Below, piece after piece: positions 23,894-34,607 of a stretch of DNA of 64,000 nt. Below the pieces are notes generated by a model, which saw nothing but the letters and a program-made list of their open reading frames with translations, made no database searches and was not told where the DNA came from. The DNA is taken from the NCBI GenBank assembly GCA_947179155.2, contig OX359265.1, positions 7,451,477 through 7,515,476 of the forward strand, written 5' to 3'. Every line of letters starts with the position of its first letter. The first letter of the stretch is position 1. The stretch is from Hedera helix. Taxonomy: Eukaryota; Streptophyta; Magnoliopsida; Apiales; Araliaceae. Made by a program: the position numbers and the translations under genes.

Positions 23894-24669
23894 GTACATG
23901 GTATTGCACAATGTTTCATATTATTGAACTGATAAAGTGGCTATATATTATACAATATTAACTTTATTGAACCAATAATTGTCACATACACAATAATTCA
24001 TATTATTGAACTGATAATTGTTATAGTAGCATATGCACAGTAATTACTGAATCAATAATTGTCATTACACAGTAACGTGCTCTTTCTTTTATTTATTTTC
24101 TGTATTATTGTTATCCCTATTATGATGTTGATTTAACTGTTGTATTCCATTATTAGTTGATTTTCTGCTAGTATTATAAGTCTCTAACTCAGAAAGTCAA
24201 CTACATTGCATTTACAACAATTAATTATAATAATGAATAATTGTGAATAATTGGTGAATTATTGTTGAATAATTAAATTTATAAAGTTATTTATCTTATA
24301 TACTTTATATAAAGTTAATTATTTTATATATAAAGATAATTATTTTATATATAAAGTTAATTGATTTATATAAAGTTAATTACTTTATATATAAAATTAA
24401 TTGATTTATATAAAGTTAATTATTTTATATATAAAGTTAATTAATTTATATTAAGTTAATTAATTTATATTAAGTTAATTATTTTATATATAAAGTTAAT
24501 TGTTTTATTAAGATATGAAATGAACGGTATAGATTGAAAGAAATTTGAATGAATGATTTAGATTAAAAAAATCTTAAAAGATGAAATATGTGGTACAGAT
24601 TAAACATTATCTTGAAATGTACACTTCATATTAAATTAAAAAATCTTGGATTATGATAAAAAAATTGTT

Positions 24670-24678
24670 TATAAATAG
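24670..24678 (+). promoter_or_regulatory. LTR TATA box (outer solo LTR)
   Basis: TATAAATAG followed by AGGGCTTAA, at the position in the LTR equivalent to the TATA boxes of the other copies. Confidence 0.5.
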
Positions 24679-25523
24679 AGGGCTTAATTTAATAAATTTT
24701 CATAACTTCATTACTTATTCTTTCTTTCACTTTCTAAATATTACTTTGTGCACGTTCTCTCTGAGTGTGCTTAAGCTATTGTGAGTATTTGTGAAGATCA
24801 GTAAGAGTACAAGTATTGTTTGTAAGACCCCGAATTTTAATAAATAGATTTAAAATTTTTCTCATAATTTTATGCCTAACAGTAAGGTGCTAAATTTAAT
24901 AAAAATTCAAGTTAATGATGTTATGTGCAAAAAATTTATGTCAGACAATATTCGATTGGTCGGAAAATTTTTGTTCTGTCGAGAAATATTCGTACGACGG
25001 CGCCAAAATATTTAGTTATGGTTGGATCCCATAACGAAATATTGTCGCATGTAGAAAACGACAGTAGTAGCCTTTCCAAATAAAAATGGTCAACGTTATT
25101 ATCACTTTTAATTGTTAAAATACCCAGTGATAAAAGTATGGTAACATATGGTATTTTACTGTGGCATACGGTATTTTACAGTAGCACATGGTATTGCATA
25201 GCAACACACGGTATTATACAATGTGTAAATTATTGAACTGATAAAGTGTTTATTGCACAATATTTTATCAATAATTGTCATTACACAACATTTTATATTA
25301 TTAAACCAATAATTGTTATTACATATCATTTTACATTATTGAATCAATAATTGTCATTATATAATATTTTACATTATTAATTGCATAGTGTTCCATATTA
25401 TTGAATTAATAATTGTCATAATGCCCAACATCTTGTATTATTGGGCCAATAATTGTTACAGTAGTAGTCACGGATATTAAACAGTTAGACAGATATATTA
25501 TTTGAAAAATAATGTATGAAAAT

Positions 25524-25642
25524 GTGTAACATGTGTAAGTGTGTAACACGCGTAAGTGTGTAACACGCGTAAGTGTGTAACACGCGTAAGTGTGTAACAC
25601 ACGTAAATGTGTAACGCATGTAAATGTGTAACACGTGTAGGC
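25524..25642. repeat. 17-bp minisatellite in the inner solo LTR
   Basis: Seven units of the type GTGTAACACGCGTAAGT. The first is an ATGTGT variant, three are near identical, and the last three diverge to ACACGT, GCATGT and ACACGTGT forms. Each unit centres on an NCGYGT-type palindromic core. The predicted peptide from this stretch is a repeat artefact. Confidence 0.85.
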
Positions 25643-25776
25643 ATGAAACGCGTGTTAGTCAACGAACGGTGCAGATTAAAGTGTGAAACATGTGTTGGTT
25701 GATGAATGATTCTGATTAAAAGATGAGATCAAAATGTGTAACGTGTATGTGAAAAAGTTGGTGGTTAGGCTCTAGT

Positions 25777-25785
25777 TATAAATAG
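25777..25785 (+). promoter_or_regulatory. LTR TATA box (inner solo LTR)
   Basis: TATAAATAG followed by GGGGCTTAG, matching the promoter position of related LTRs. Confidence 0.5.
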
Positions 25786-28689
25786 GGGGCTTAGCATAAG
25801 GAGTTTTATACATTCTTCACTCAATTTTCTTTCCACTCTCTAGATATTTCTTAGTATAAGTGTCTCTCTGAGTGTATTAAAATTATCTTAAGCGTTGACG
25901 ATCTGAAAGGGTACGAGTATTGTTTAATTAAGTTTTTCTTTTAAAAGTTATATAAACACTCACACACACATCAGTTTACAACTCTTCTTTTAGAAGACTC
26001 TTCTATTAGAATATTTATTTTGAAAAACTTTCTTTGAAAGATTTTACTTTGTAAGATTATTTTCTTTAAAAATTATTTTTAAGTATATTTATATAGTCAC
26101 TTTGATGATTTTATATACATAAAATTAGTATGTGTTACTTACTAATTAAATTATGAATATACATATAGGTTGATCAACCTCATAAAAGCTGTATTTAGTC
26201 ACGAGATAAGGTAAGTGATATCATTTTCTTTCAAACTCTTAAACTTATTACGGTAAGGGGTATCATTATTTTCATCATCATAAAGGGATATCATTTTCTT
26301 TCTTACTTGTAAGGAATACCATCTTTTTCTTGAATTAATAATTTATTAATATTCCCTTAATAATTTGCACTTCATCTAATACCCTTTGACAACATTCCTA
26401 TTAAATTTCCATCGTCATATTTGAACTGTGAACTTATAGACTTTGAACTTTTGAACTGTGGACATTTATTTGAACTGTGAACAGTTTGGACTATTTTCTT
26501 GTACCGTAAACCTTACCGTTAAACTTCTCTGTATGGATTTTGGACATTATTCTTGGACTTGAACACATTTTTCTATACATCATGTTGATAATTTGGACAT
26601 TATTTGAATATGGACAAAGTTAAATTTGTTAACTCCTCATGTTATTGTTTATCTTGTTTCTTTTGTTCATTATTTATATATTTGTTGTTATTTCAATCAT
26701 CAAGTATCAGGTTGTTCTAAATATCTGCGGCCTGGGACACAGATGATATGTTAAAGGTGATATAGGTTAAAGGCGATATAGGTTCAAGGCGATATAGGAT
26801 AAAAGCGATATAATTGTTGGGTTTCTTTGGTCGGATGACAAATACACGTGATGAATGTTTTCTTTGGCCGGGGGCAAAGAAGAACTGTTGTTTGGCATGA
26901 TCATGACCAGTGGTATTTTAGATGATAAAAGTTGATGATGATTTTTTTAAAAAGAGAGGCTATTAGACATCATGATCTACTTGATTCTCTTAGTGGTGAT
27001 TATTTCGCTGTAGTGGAACTTTGTTTAAAAACTTAACTGCTGTTGTTAATCTTGCTGTTTATATTATTCTATCAAGAACTCAACTGCAGTTGTTGATTTA
27101 AAACTTGTTGTTTACTATATTCGATTAAGAACTCAACTGTTGAAGACTAAGAATAATTTATTTTTCATTGCCTTAGTTATGGTATTCCTTACTGGGCTAT
27201 TTGAGCTCACCCTTTCCTTTTTGGTCAATTGTTCAGGAAATGAGAGCATAACCGAGACTAACGGGGAGGAAAGGGGAATGAAGTAGCGGTCTGAGATAGT
27301 TGCTATAGTAATCTTCACTATATTATAGAATAGTAATAATTGTGAAGACTTAGTTGTGCATTATTGAACAGTGTACTGTAATAATTTTGTTGTAATCTTT
27401 TGACGACTCAAATTGGGTGGTGTAGGTCTGATTTGAGGGGCGTCACATTGTTCAAGTAAGTTTTTTTTATAAAAGTTATATAAGTACTCACACACATCAC
27501 ACGGTGTTTATAAATCTTCTTTTAGAAAACTATTTCTTTAGAAGATTTATTTTGAAAAGTTTCATTTGGAAGATTTTATTTTGAAATATTATTTTCTTTC
27601 AAAAACTATATTGAAGTTATTATACTTTATTCTATCAAATCACTTTTGATGATTTCATACGAATCAGTATACATCATGAAATTTATATGGGGTAGTAACT
27701 AATTAAATTATAAATATATAGGTTGATCAATTTCATTTAAATCAATATCCAGTCACGTGCATGTTAAGGTAAGGGATATCATTTTCTTTTATACTCTTAA
27801 ACTTAATATGGTAAGTATTGTTCGGTAAAACTTTCTTAAATAATTATATGTTCCTTAATAGTTTGTGTTTCATTTAATATCATTTCACGTAAATCTTTTT
27901 ATTTACCTAAACTTTTTTATTGAATTTCAACAGTTATTTTGAATTATGGATCTTGAATATCATTCTTGAATTTTAGTCCACATTATGTTAACAATTTGGA
28001 CATTATTTGACTTTGGACAAAATATCATATTATTTTATTCATCATTTATATCTCTGTTGTTATTTTAATCATCAAGAATCAAGTTATTGTGAATATCTGT
28101 AGCCTAAGGTATAGATGATATGATAAATGCGATATAATGGTGGTATTTCTTTTAGAGCATGTGGTGAATGTTCTCTTTGTCTTGGGGCAAAAAAGAATTG
28201 TTGTTGGTATGATCATGACCAGTGATGTTTCAGATGATAAAAATTGATGATGTTTTTCTGAAAAGAGAAGCTAGTGGATATCATAGTCTACATGATTTTT
28301 CTAATGGATTGCTTATTCCGCTGCTATTATTGATCTAAAAATTGTTGTTTATTATATTCTATCAAGAACTCAATTGTTGAAGGCTAATGATAATTTACAC
28401 ATCATTATTTTGTTATGATATTTTTTTACTGAGCTATTTGAGCTCACCCTTTCTTTTGTTTCTTTGTTCTTCAAGAATGTAGATAGAACTAGTCGGGGAA
28501 TGGAGTGAATGTCCGAGTGATAGCTGTAGTAGGCTTCACATGTTGTAAAATAGTGTAACAATAATACCGAAGACTTAGTTGTGTATTATTGAGCTATGTA
28601 TTTTTGAGCTATGTATTGTTTTGTAATAGTTGTCATGTATTTTGACGACTCAAATTGGGTTGTGTAGGCCTATATTTGGGGGCGTCACA

Positions 28690-28876
28690 GGAGGGTTTGA
28701 TTAATTGAGATGGGTGATAAAGAGGCCTCTATTTTATACATTTTTAGTGATACCCAGATGGAATTTTTGAGAAAAGTGATTGCCAAAATGCAAACTTTAG
28801 ATTTACAGAGATGAATATAGGGAACAGAAAGCCTGTTAGGAGGGATGAAGATAGGGAAACAGTTTTTTTTTTTTTT
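28690..28876. other. Right interior of the Mutator-like element
   Basis: About 190 bp between the outer solo LTR and the right terminal inverted repeat, with a T-run near 28862-28877. No product was recognised on either strand. Confidence 0.4.
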
Positions 28877-29094
28877 TAAATTTCTAATATTAATAATACA
28901 TATAATGTTAAAGACAAATTTGTCCTTGATAAAATGGGTCGAGTCGAATTTTGGGTGGGTTTTAGTAAAACTGAGTAAAAGGAATGAAAACGACAAAAAA
29001 ATCACTTTGAGGATTAAATTGACGAAAAATACACTTCAAGGATGATTTTAAAAGTATGTGACAACTGGGGGGAACAAAAGTGACATTTTGCCTG
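28877..29094 (-). repeat. Right terminal inverted repeat of the Mutator-like element
   Basis: Reverse complement partner of 20941-21161. On the minus strand it starts CAGGCAAAATGTCACTTTTG. The short frames over 28685-29045 are not genes. Confidence 0.75.
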
Positions 29095-29103
29095 TATAAA
29101 ATA

Positions 29104-31760
29104 GTAGTCCATCATGTAGTAACCTCAAGAAAGAGTTGGTAGAAGTTTGTGTACCTTGTACTATTTCTTGTACCTAAGGAGTAAGTGCTTGTTCCTTTTT
29201 GATATCATCTATCATATGAAATTTTAGAAACAATAAGAGCTAGTCAGGTATGCGGAATAAAGCATCAGTCGCAAGGTTTGAAGTACCTTGTTTGTAGGAG
29301 ATATCATAATCATATCCCAATAGTTTTGTGAGAAAATACTATTGTTCTGGTGTTTGGATAATTTGATCCATTAGATTTTTGAGGTTCTTTTGGTTAGTGT
29401 ATATGTGGAATTTGGGCCCAAGTAAATATATAGCGTCTCCACTTGGCTACTGCAGTGGTTATCGCATAAAGTTCTCTGCAATAAGTTGAAGCCCTTTGCA
29501 TCCTGGGGCACAACTTTTTGCTGAGTTAACACAGCCTCGCAGCTTTGGATGGTGCATTAGTCTCTAAAGAAAAAGGTAAGTTGAAATTGGGTAATGATAA
29601 TACTGGGGTGGTAGACATTGCTGTTTTTGGGTTTTGAAAAGCCACATGGGCTGGTTCACTCCATTGAAAGCACTCTTTTTTTTAGTAAATCTGTAACAGG
29701 TGCAGCTATTGTGGAATATCCCATCACAAACCTCCTGTAACAGCTGGCGAGCCCTAAAAAACTCTTTAGTTGCTTTTGATTTATAAGTACAGGCTAAGAT
29801 TATATGATGCTCTCAATCTTTGATTTATTTGGTGACACCCCTTGTTTGGTAAAAACATGACCCAAATAATCAATGAAGGTGATAGCAAAAGAGAACTTAC
29901 TTTGCTTTGCGAGGAGGTCATTTTCTATTAAGCATTGCAAAACTGTTTCTAAATGTTGCGAGTAGGCCAATCTTTATTGTACACCAGGATGTTGTCAAAA
30001 AGACGATGACAAATTTTCTTATATATTTTATGGAACACATTAATCATAACAGCCTCGAAAGTGGATGGTGCATTCGAAAGGCCAAAAGGCATGATGAGGA
30101 ACTCAAAGTGCCTTGAATGGGTTCGAAAGGCAGTTTTTGAGATTCCATTTTCAGCAATTCTCACTTGATAATATCTCGCTTTTAAATCTACAGTAGAGAA
30201 ATAGGTTGCACCACATAATTCATCCACCGTAGGAATGGAAAATCTATCCTTCAAGGTGATGGTATTTAAAACTGCATAATCCACAAAGAAATGCCAAGTA
30301 CCATCCTTCTTTTTGATTAGTAACACTGAAGAACTAAATGGACTTGTGCTTGGCCTGATGATCCCTCTTTGAAGCATTTCCTCAATTTGTTTTTCAATTT
30401 CAGCTTTTTAAAAATGACGTTACCTGTATAGTTTGACATTGACAGGTTCTGATTGAGTTGGGTTCAAGAGTAATTTTATGGTCATAGGTTCTTTGTGGGG
30501 GTAGTTTAGTGGGTTCAGCAAAAACATCTGCAAATTAACTGGGTTAACAATTGTAACTCAGTGGGTAAAGTTGGTGTAGCAGGTGTGGTTGGTTAGTAAA
30601 GGGGTAGTCTAGCATGTCAAGTGTTGTAGACTATGGAGATTTGCTTGGGATGGGATATTGTTTTGGGTGGGTATCAACTGCAACACAAAACAATCAGCTA
30701 TTTCTCACCTTTTGACTAGTTTATGTAAGGTTGCAGGAGTGATGGCTTCTACAGCAAGTGATAGATTTTCCCCTTGTAGGCATACTTGTTTATTTTTATA
30801 ATGAAATTTCATATGGGACTATTGGAAATTAACTTTAGGTTCACCAAAGAGCTGTTGCCAGGCCACTCTCAAAATTGCATCTGCATCATGGAGAATTATA
30901 ACATAAAAATCAGTTGTGAAAGTGCGACCTGTATGGTGAAGGGGACCTGCAAACACTGTCCCACACAAATTGAGTGCTTCCCCCATTCCCCACAATTACT
31001 GAGAAATGATCTGATGGACCCAAAAATTTAACCACCCTTTCTTGAATGAAATTGTGGGTGCTAGCTGCAACTATCAATTAGGATTTGTAGAGTCTTGTTG
31101 TTAATATATAATTCCCTTTATTTTAAGGCATCTACTATTTGGTTTTCCCAATATTAAGGCATGGAGACTAATGGCTGGATTAATGTCATTAGGGTAATCA
31201 AGGGCAATTAGGTCTGACATTTCCTCAACTATGTCAGGAAAATCATAATTCTGAGGATGCACACCTTCCAGGACTAAGAGTGACATTTGACCTGTGCATA
31301 CTTGACCTTTATGCTATTTTTCATAGCAATTATATATAACATAATCCTTCTTCAATTTTTAATTGACGCTTGCTTTGTTGTTGTTAACCTCTTAATCAAC
31401 AGTTTTTGGTACAAGGATGCGGATGAGGGTGAATGGTTGGGTGTATTGGTAAGTAGTGCTGTTGCTATAAGGTGATTCTATGGAGGCTTAGATTGATAGG
31501 GAGTGTAAGGTTTTGTGCCTAGTAGAGTACGTAGTTTAGTGATGGCGTGATTGTTTTGTGGATAAGGTGGTTTGTCAAGCAGTTTGCTTTCATATAACTT
31601 GGCGAGGCCAATTTCACGTTGTAGATTGTAAGGTTGAGCCCCAATAAAGTCTCTCCGAATATTCCATCTCGGCCACTAATAAAATAAAGGATTCAGGTAA
31701 ACTAGCTAGGGATTTTTGTCTGAAATTGTACGGGCCGGAGATAGAGCTGGTTTGTTTTTA
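29104..31760 (-). pseudogene. Decayed Ty3/gypsy gag-protease-RT-RNase H remnant
   Basis: Minus-strand remnant of a gypsy polyprotein from a lineage different from copies A and B. Reading right to left, gag-like text (LAKLYESKLLDKPPYP) lies near 31560-31620. A decayed protease site (LQILIDS, then HNFIQERVV-like text) is near 31040-31090. The reverse transcriptase piece at 30377-29949 contains IRPSTSPFSSSVLLIKKKDG, a damaged VDY motif and FLIMPFGLSNAPSTFE; the catalytic YIDDIL site is degraded to LFDNILVY. RNase H text (RELYAITTAVAKWR, then a SNLATDAL-like end) lies at about 29480-29230. Several frameshifts and stops interrupt it. No LTRs or integrase were recognised, so it is an old fragment. 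Confidence 0.75.
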
Positions 31761-32289
31761 TAAGCTTAGAGAGAGAGAGAGTTGAGTACTTGGATCCTCA
31801 TAAGGTGAAGGACCAAATCAGATCTACACCTAGAGCTCGAATTCTAGCAAAGATACATGTTGATGATTTGTCTCTATCCACCGACACCAACCGGAAGCAG
31901 GACCATCTAGATGCATGCATGCATAACAAACAAGGAAAGTTTATGTATGTTCATCAATTTGATGATATATACTCAAAATACTTTTTCACCTTGTAGATCC
32001 ATTCGTGGGATCTCCTGCAAATCTTGGAAACTCCACTTTTGTTATCATCAACTAGGACCTCTTCTTCTTGTATAGATTAACTTGTCAATCATGTATATAA
32101 CACCTGTTCTTCACTTTTGGTGTCCATCTTAGTTTCAATGTCCTCCTCCTCATTTGTGTTAATCGGCCCCGTCTCTAGGTTGGTATCATAAACTTGTAGG
32201 CATCAAATCAACATCAGTTCATGTCGGGAGGGATCAAAATATTTATGAAAAAATATAAGTCTATTCTAATAATTACTTATGTTTGTAAT
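31761..32289. other. Unassigned sequence between transposon remnants
   Basis: It holds a short GA repeat (about 31768-31782) and a 68-codon frame (31790-31996, +) with no recognisable product. It may be flank of the gypsy remnant or a piece of a gene; the evidence does not decide. Confidence 0.35.
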
Positions 32290-32312
32290 ATATATATATA
32301 TATATATATATA
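32290..32312. repeat. (TA)n microsatellite
   Basis: About 11-12 TA units directly abutting the left end of the inverted-repeat element at 32313. Confidence 0.9.
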
Positions 32313-33290
32313 TGATAACCCATCCATAACTACCGCTTGCTAGGAGTATTATTCTAACAACCACATCTTACAATGTCCATCATAATAGCCAAAAGCGTGG
32401 ATTAATTGCAATAAAGGCCCTACCGCTAGAGGTTTTAGCGGCAGTCATATCCCTTTGCCGCTACAGCTTGTAACGGCAATCACAGCGCGTGCGCCCTGCC
32501 CTTATTTGTCTCTTGTTGCTCCCTTGCTTGCCTGCCGCTACAACTTGTAGCGATAAATGTTGAACAAACTTGCCTAAGAAAGATTTTGAATAGCTTAAGA
32601 AAGTACTCATTAAAACGATGAGTTATGATTTAAAAAATTAAATGCACCACTAGTTCCTATATGAATAATTGATGAACCTCAATAAAATTCAACTTGACAG
32701 GTGGGTGAGGCCATAGGAAATTCTGCCTCCCTTTTATGAGAAAACTTACTAGCACAGTAAATCACCATTTTGTTGAGCATCTTTGCATTCGTCAAAAAAT
32801 ATTTCTCGAGTTTCACCTCATTTTGACACCACTCAAATCCTCCAAGTTCAACTCTATCTAGGTGCGATGGCAAGCAGTTCGGAACACTTTCTATTAGGTG
32901 GCTCCACAAACTATAGTTAGTTGGCAAGGCGACAAGAGGCATGGCAATTTGTTCTGTATTTGTCGTTATAGCTTGTAGCGGCAGGCAAGGCAACATGCAA
33001 GGGGGCAAGGGGGCAAGGGGGCAAGGGGCAAGGGGCAAGGTAATTTGTTATGTATTTGTCGTTACAGCTTGTAGTGGCAGGCAAGGTGCAAGGGGCTAGG
33101 GTTGCGCGACTGTTATTGTCGCTATCCAGAAAGGAGGGTATAATGGTAATTTTGCTGGGAGTGTAAAGGCTCTAGCGATAAAGTCCTGAGATGCAATTAA
33201 TCTAAGCTATTCCTTATTATAATGGACGGTGTAAGATATGGTTGCTGAAATAATACTCTTAGCAACCAGTTGTTATGGATAGGTTCCCTG
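32313..33290. mobile_element. Inverted-repeat DNA transposon relic with CTTGTAGCGGCA repeats
   Basis: About 978 bp. The ~120-bp left end (CCATCCATAACTACCGCTTG, then GAGTATTATTCTAACAACCA) is matched by the reverse complement of the right end (CCTATCCATAACAACTGGTT, then GAGTATTATTTCAGCAACCA), so it has long, diverged terminal inverted repeats. Inside are repeats of GCTTGTAGCGGCAGGCAAGG in both orientations and a GGGGCAAG minisatellite (about 32994-33040). It is flanked by TA-rich DNA, so no target duplication can be read. It is non-coding; the 119-codon minus-strand frame over 32679-33038 is a product of the repeats. Superfamily is uncertain (Mutator-like possible). Confidence 0.65.
32994..33040. 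repeat. GGGGCAAG minisatellite
   Basis: About five tandem units of GGGGGCAA(G) within the inverted-repeat element, a local G-rich strand. Confidence 0.8.
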
Positions 33291-33304
33291 TATATATATA
33301 TATA

Positions 33305-33333
33305 CTAGTAATTGCCCGTGCCTAAAGGCACGG
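33305..33333 (-). mobile_element. Helitron-like 3' end
   Basis: On the minus strand a perfect 7-bp stem CCGTGCC / GGCACGG with a TTTA loop (33316-33333) is followed by GCAATTA and then the terminal CTAG (33305-33308), with T as the next base. A GC hairpin about 10 nt before a CTRR end, inserted before T, is the Helitron 3' signature. The matching 5' TC end to the right was not proven; a candidate at about 34487 (TCTCTATATACCCCCATAAA on minus) lacks the expected preceding A. Confidence 0.5.
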
Positions 33334-34607
33334 TATAACAAAAAATTAAATTAAAATTCAAAAATTAAAAATATTATTATTATCTGTATTTTTATTAAGA
33401 AAATTATAAAAATTATTATTATCGACATTATTATTATTATGATACCTTATCCATAAAATACGACTTACATAGTGCTTTGATGATAGTTATTTTTATAAAT
33501 AAGTTGATGAGTTTGTACCGGTTCCTTACGAAGATTAATACAGAGGACTTGTGTTTGCTTCCCATTCAGTTGAGCCCCAATGTGGTTAAGAACATTTCGT
33601 ATGCCATCAATGGTTGGAATTGCAACACCATGGACATACACCGTTTATATTCAAGGAATCAGCCTATTTATATTCAAGGACGAAAAGGTTAACGAAATCA
33701 ATCACAAATAAAGAAATCCAAAGAAGGGAGGCTAAGAAAAAAGAAACCGCATATCCCCTTATGTTCTCTCTTTGACATGGGTTTTGTAGAAAATGGTTAA
33801 TATTTACTTTTCAATTAAACTGTGTATGAGATGACATATTATAATTTTTTGAGAATATGGCACTAAGATCAGTCAATACCTATCAATACTAAGAAACAAC
33901 TTAAATATCTTATCTCAAAAACAAAGATAAATATTTCAAGGGAAAAACATTTCACCAAATCTGTAAATCAATAAATCATTAAATTAACTATCAAACAAAT
34001 AAATTAAGCAGTTAAGTTTTTCTAATAAGACTGTTGTGTTATATCTGCAAACATGTGCACATAAACGCAGCTGCAGCAGCGAAATCTTTTTGTATACACC
34101 TTCATAATTTCATACTGTATCTGATGGCTCTCCTACACATGCAATAACAATAAGCTTGTAAGCCTTCATACCTGACCACAAAGGACCAAACACGTTTGGT
34201 AGCTGAATATAAATTGAAGAACTCACTAAAGAAAAGAGAGAGTCGTCAACCATTTCACTTCTCACAAAGTTAAAAATAGAGGGAACAGAATGACAGATGG
34301 AGATGCGAAAACAGAAAGTAAGGTGTGCATACAATTTGCTAGAAAAATATTTGATTTAATTCGAAACTACTACAATTTCGTTTTATTTGTAAAGCTAATA
34401 TTTAAAGAATAACGTTTTATTCCTCTATACAACACGCCGGCCTCACTCTCGGAGGTGGGTGATGTGTTTATGGGGGTATATAGAGAAACAGAGAGAAATC
34501 ACAGACATTGAACTCGATTTTCAAAAAAATAAACATCAATCAACAGAAGAGTCTTCAATTCCATAGCTGTAAAGTAACTTAAAATTACCCAAAATAAGAG
34601 GGGGGAA
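33334..34607. other. Possible Helitron body / intergenic DNA
   Basis: About 1.3 kb with no recognised product. Small frames at 33477-33692 (+) and 34110-34334 (-) have no family match that I know. If the Helitron end at 33305 is real, this may be its body and could include captured host sequence. It ends at the GGGAA target duplication of chromovirus copy B (34603-34607). Confidence 0.35.

Larger units (their letters stand above)
24821..27447 (+). mobile_element. Inner solo LTR nested in the outer solo LTR
   Basis: 2627 bp beginning TGTAAGACCCCGAATTTT and ending GAGGGGCGTCACA, flanked by TTGTT on both sides (24816-24820 and 27448-27452). It belongs to the same broad LTR family as its host. 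The interrupted host sequence GTACAAGTATTGTT / CAAGTAAG matches the uninterrupted equivalent inside this LTR (GTACGAGTATTGTTTAAT near 25911). A TATAAATAG box is at 25777-25785. It contains a 17-bp minisatellite (25524-25642). No internal coding region is left. Confidence 0.88.
22138..28689 (+). mobile_element. Outer solo LTR (Ty3/gypsy chromovirus family), split by two insertions
   Basis: It begins TGTAAGACCTCG and ends GGGGGCGTCACA, the same termini as the chromovirus LTRs at 34.6-64 kb, read in the opposite orientation. It is flanked by GGAGG on both sides (22133-22137 and 28690-28694). No internal retrotransposon sequence remains, so it is a solo LTR formed by LTR-LTR recombination. With its insertions (hAT-type 22490-23893, inner LTR 24821-27447) and their duplications removed, the LTR is about 2.5 kb. 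A TATAAATAG box is at 24670-24678. A degenerate tandem of TTATATAAAGTTAATTA-like units lies at about 24293-24503. Confidence 0.85.
20941..29094. mobile_element. Mutator-like element carrying a captured gene piece (Pack-MULE)
   Basis: Long terminal inverted repeats: left about 20941-21161, right about 28877-29094, roughly 220 bp each and clearly alignable by eye. Examples are left ATATCACTTTTGTCCCTC against right-complement ATGTCACTTTTGTTCCCC, and the shared TTTTTCGTCAATT and GGCAAATTTGTCTTTA-like blocks. Flanks TATAAAATG (20932-20940) and TATAAAATA (29095-29103) look like a 9-bp Mutator-type duplication with one difference. With the nested solo LTR and its duplication removed the element is about 1.6 kb. 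It has no transposase. It contains a V-ATPase subunit c gene fragment (21511-21829), a (TA)n tract (about 21279-21344) and unidentified sequence. Confidence 0.8.

Noticed and set aside
34470..34490. Helitron 5' end for the 3' end at 33305
   Set aside because: TCTCTATATACC on the minus strand resembles a Helitron start, but the preceding base is T rather than the expected A, so it is not called.
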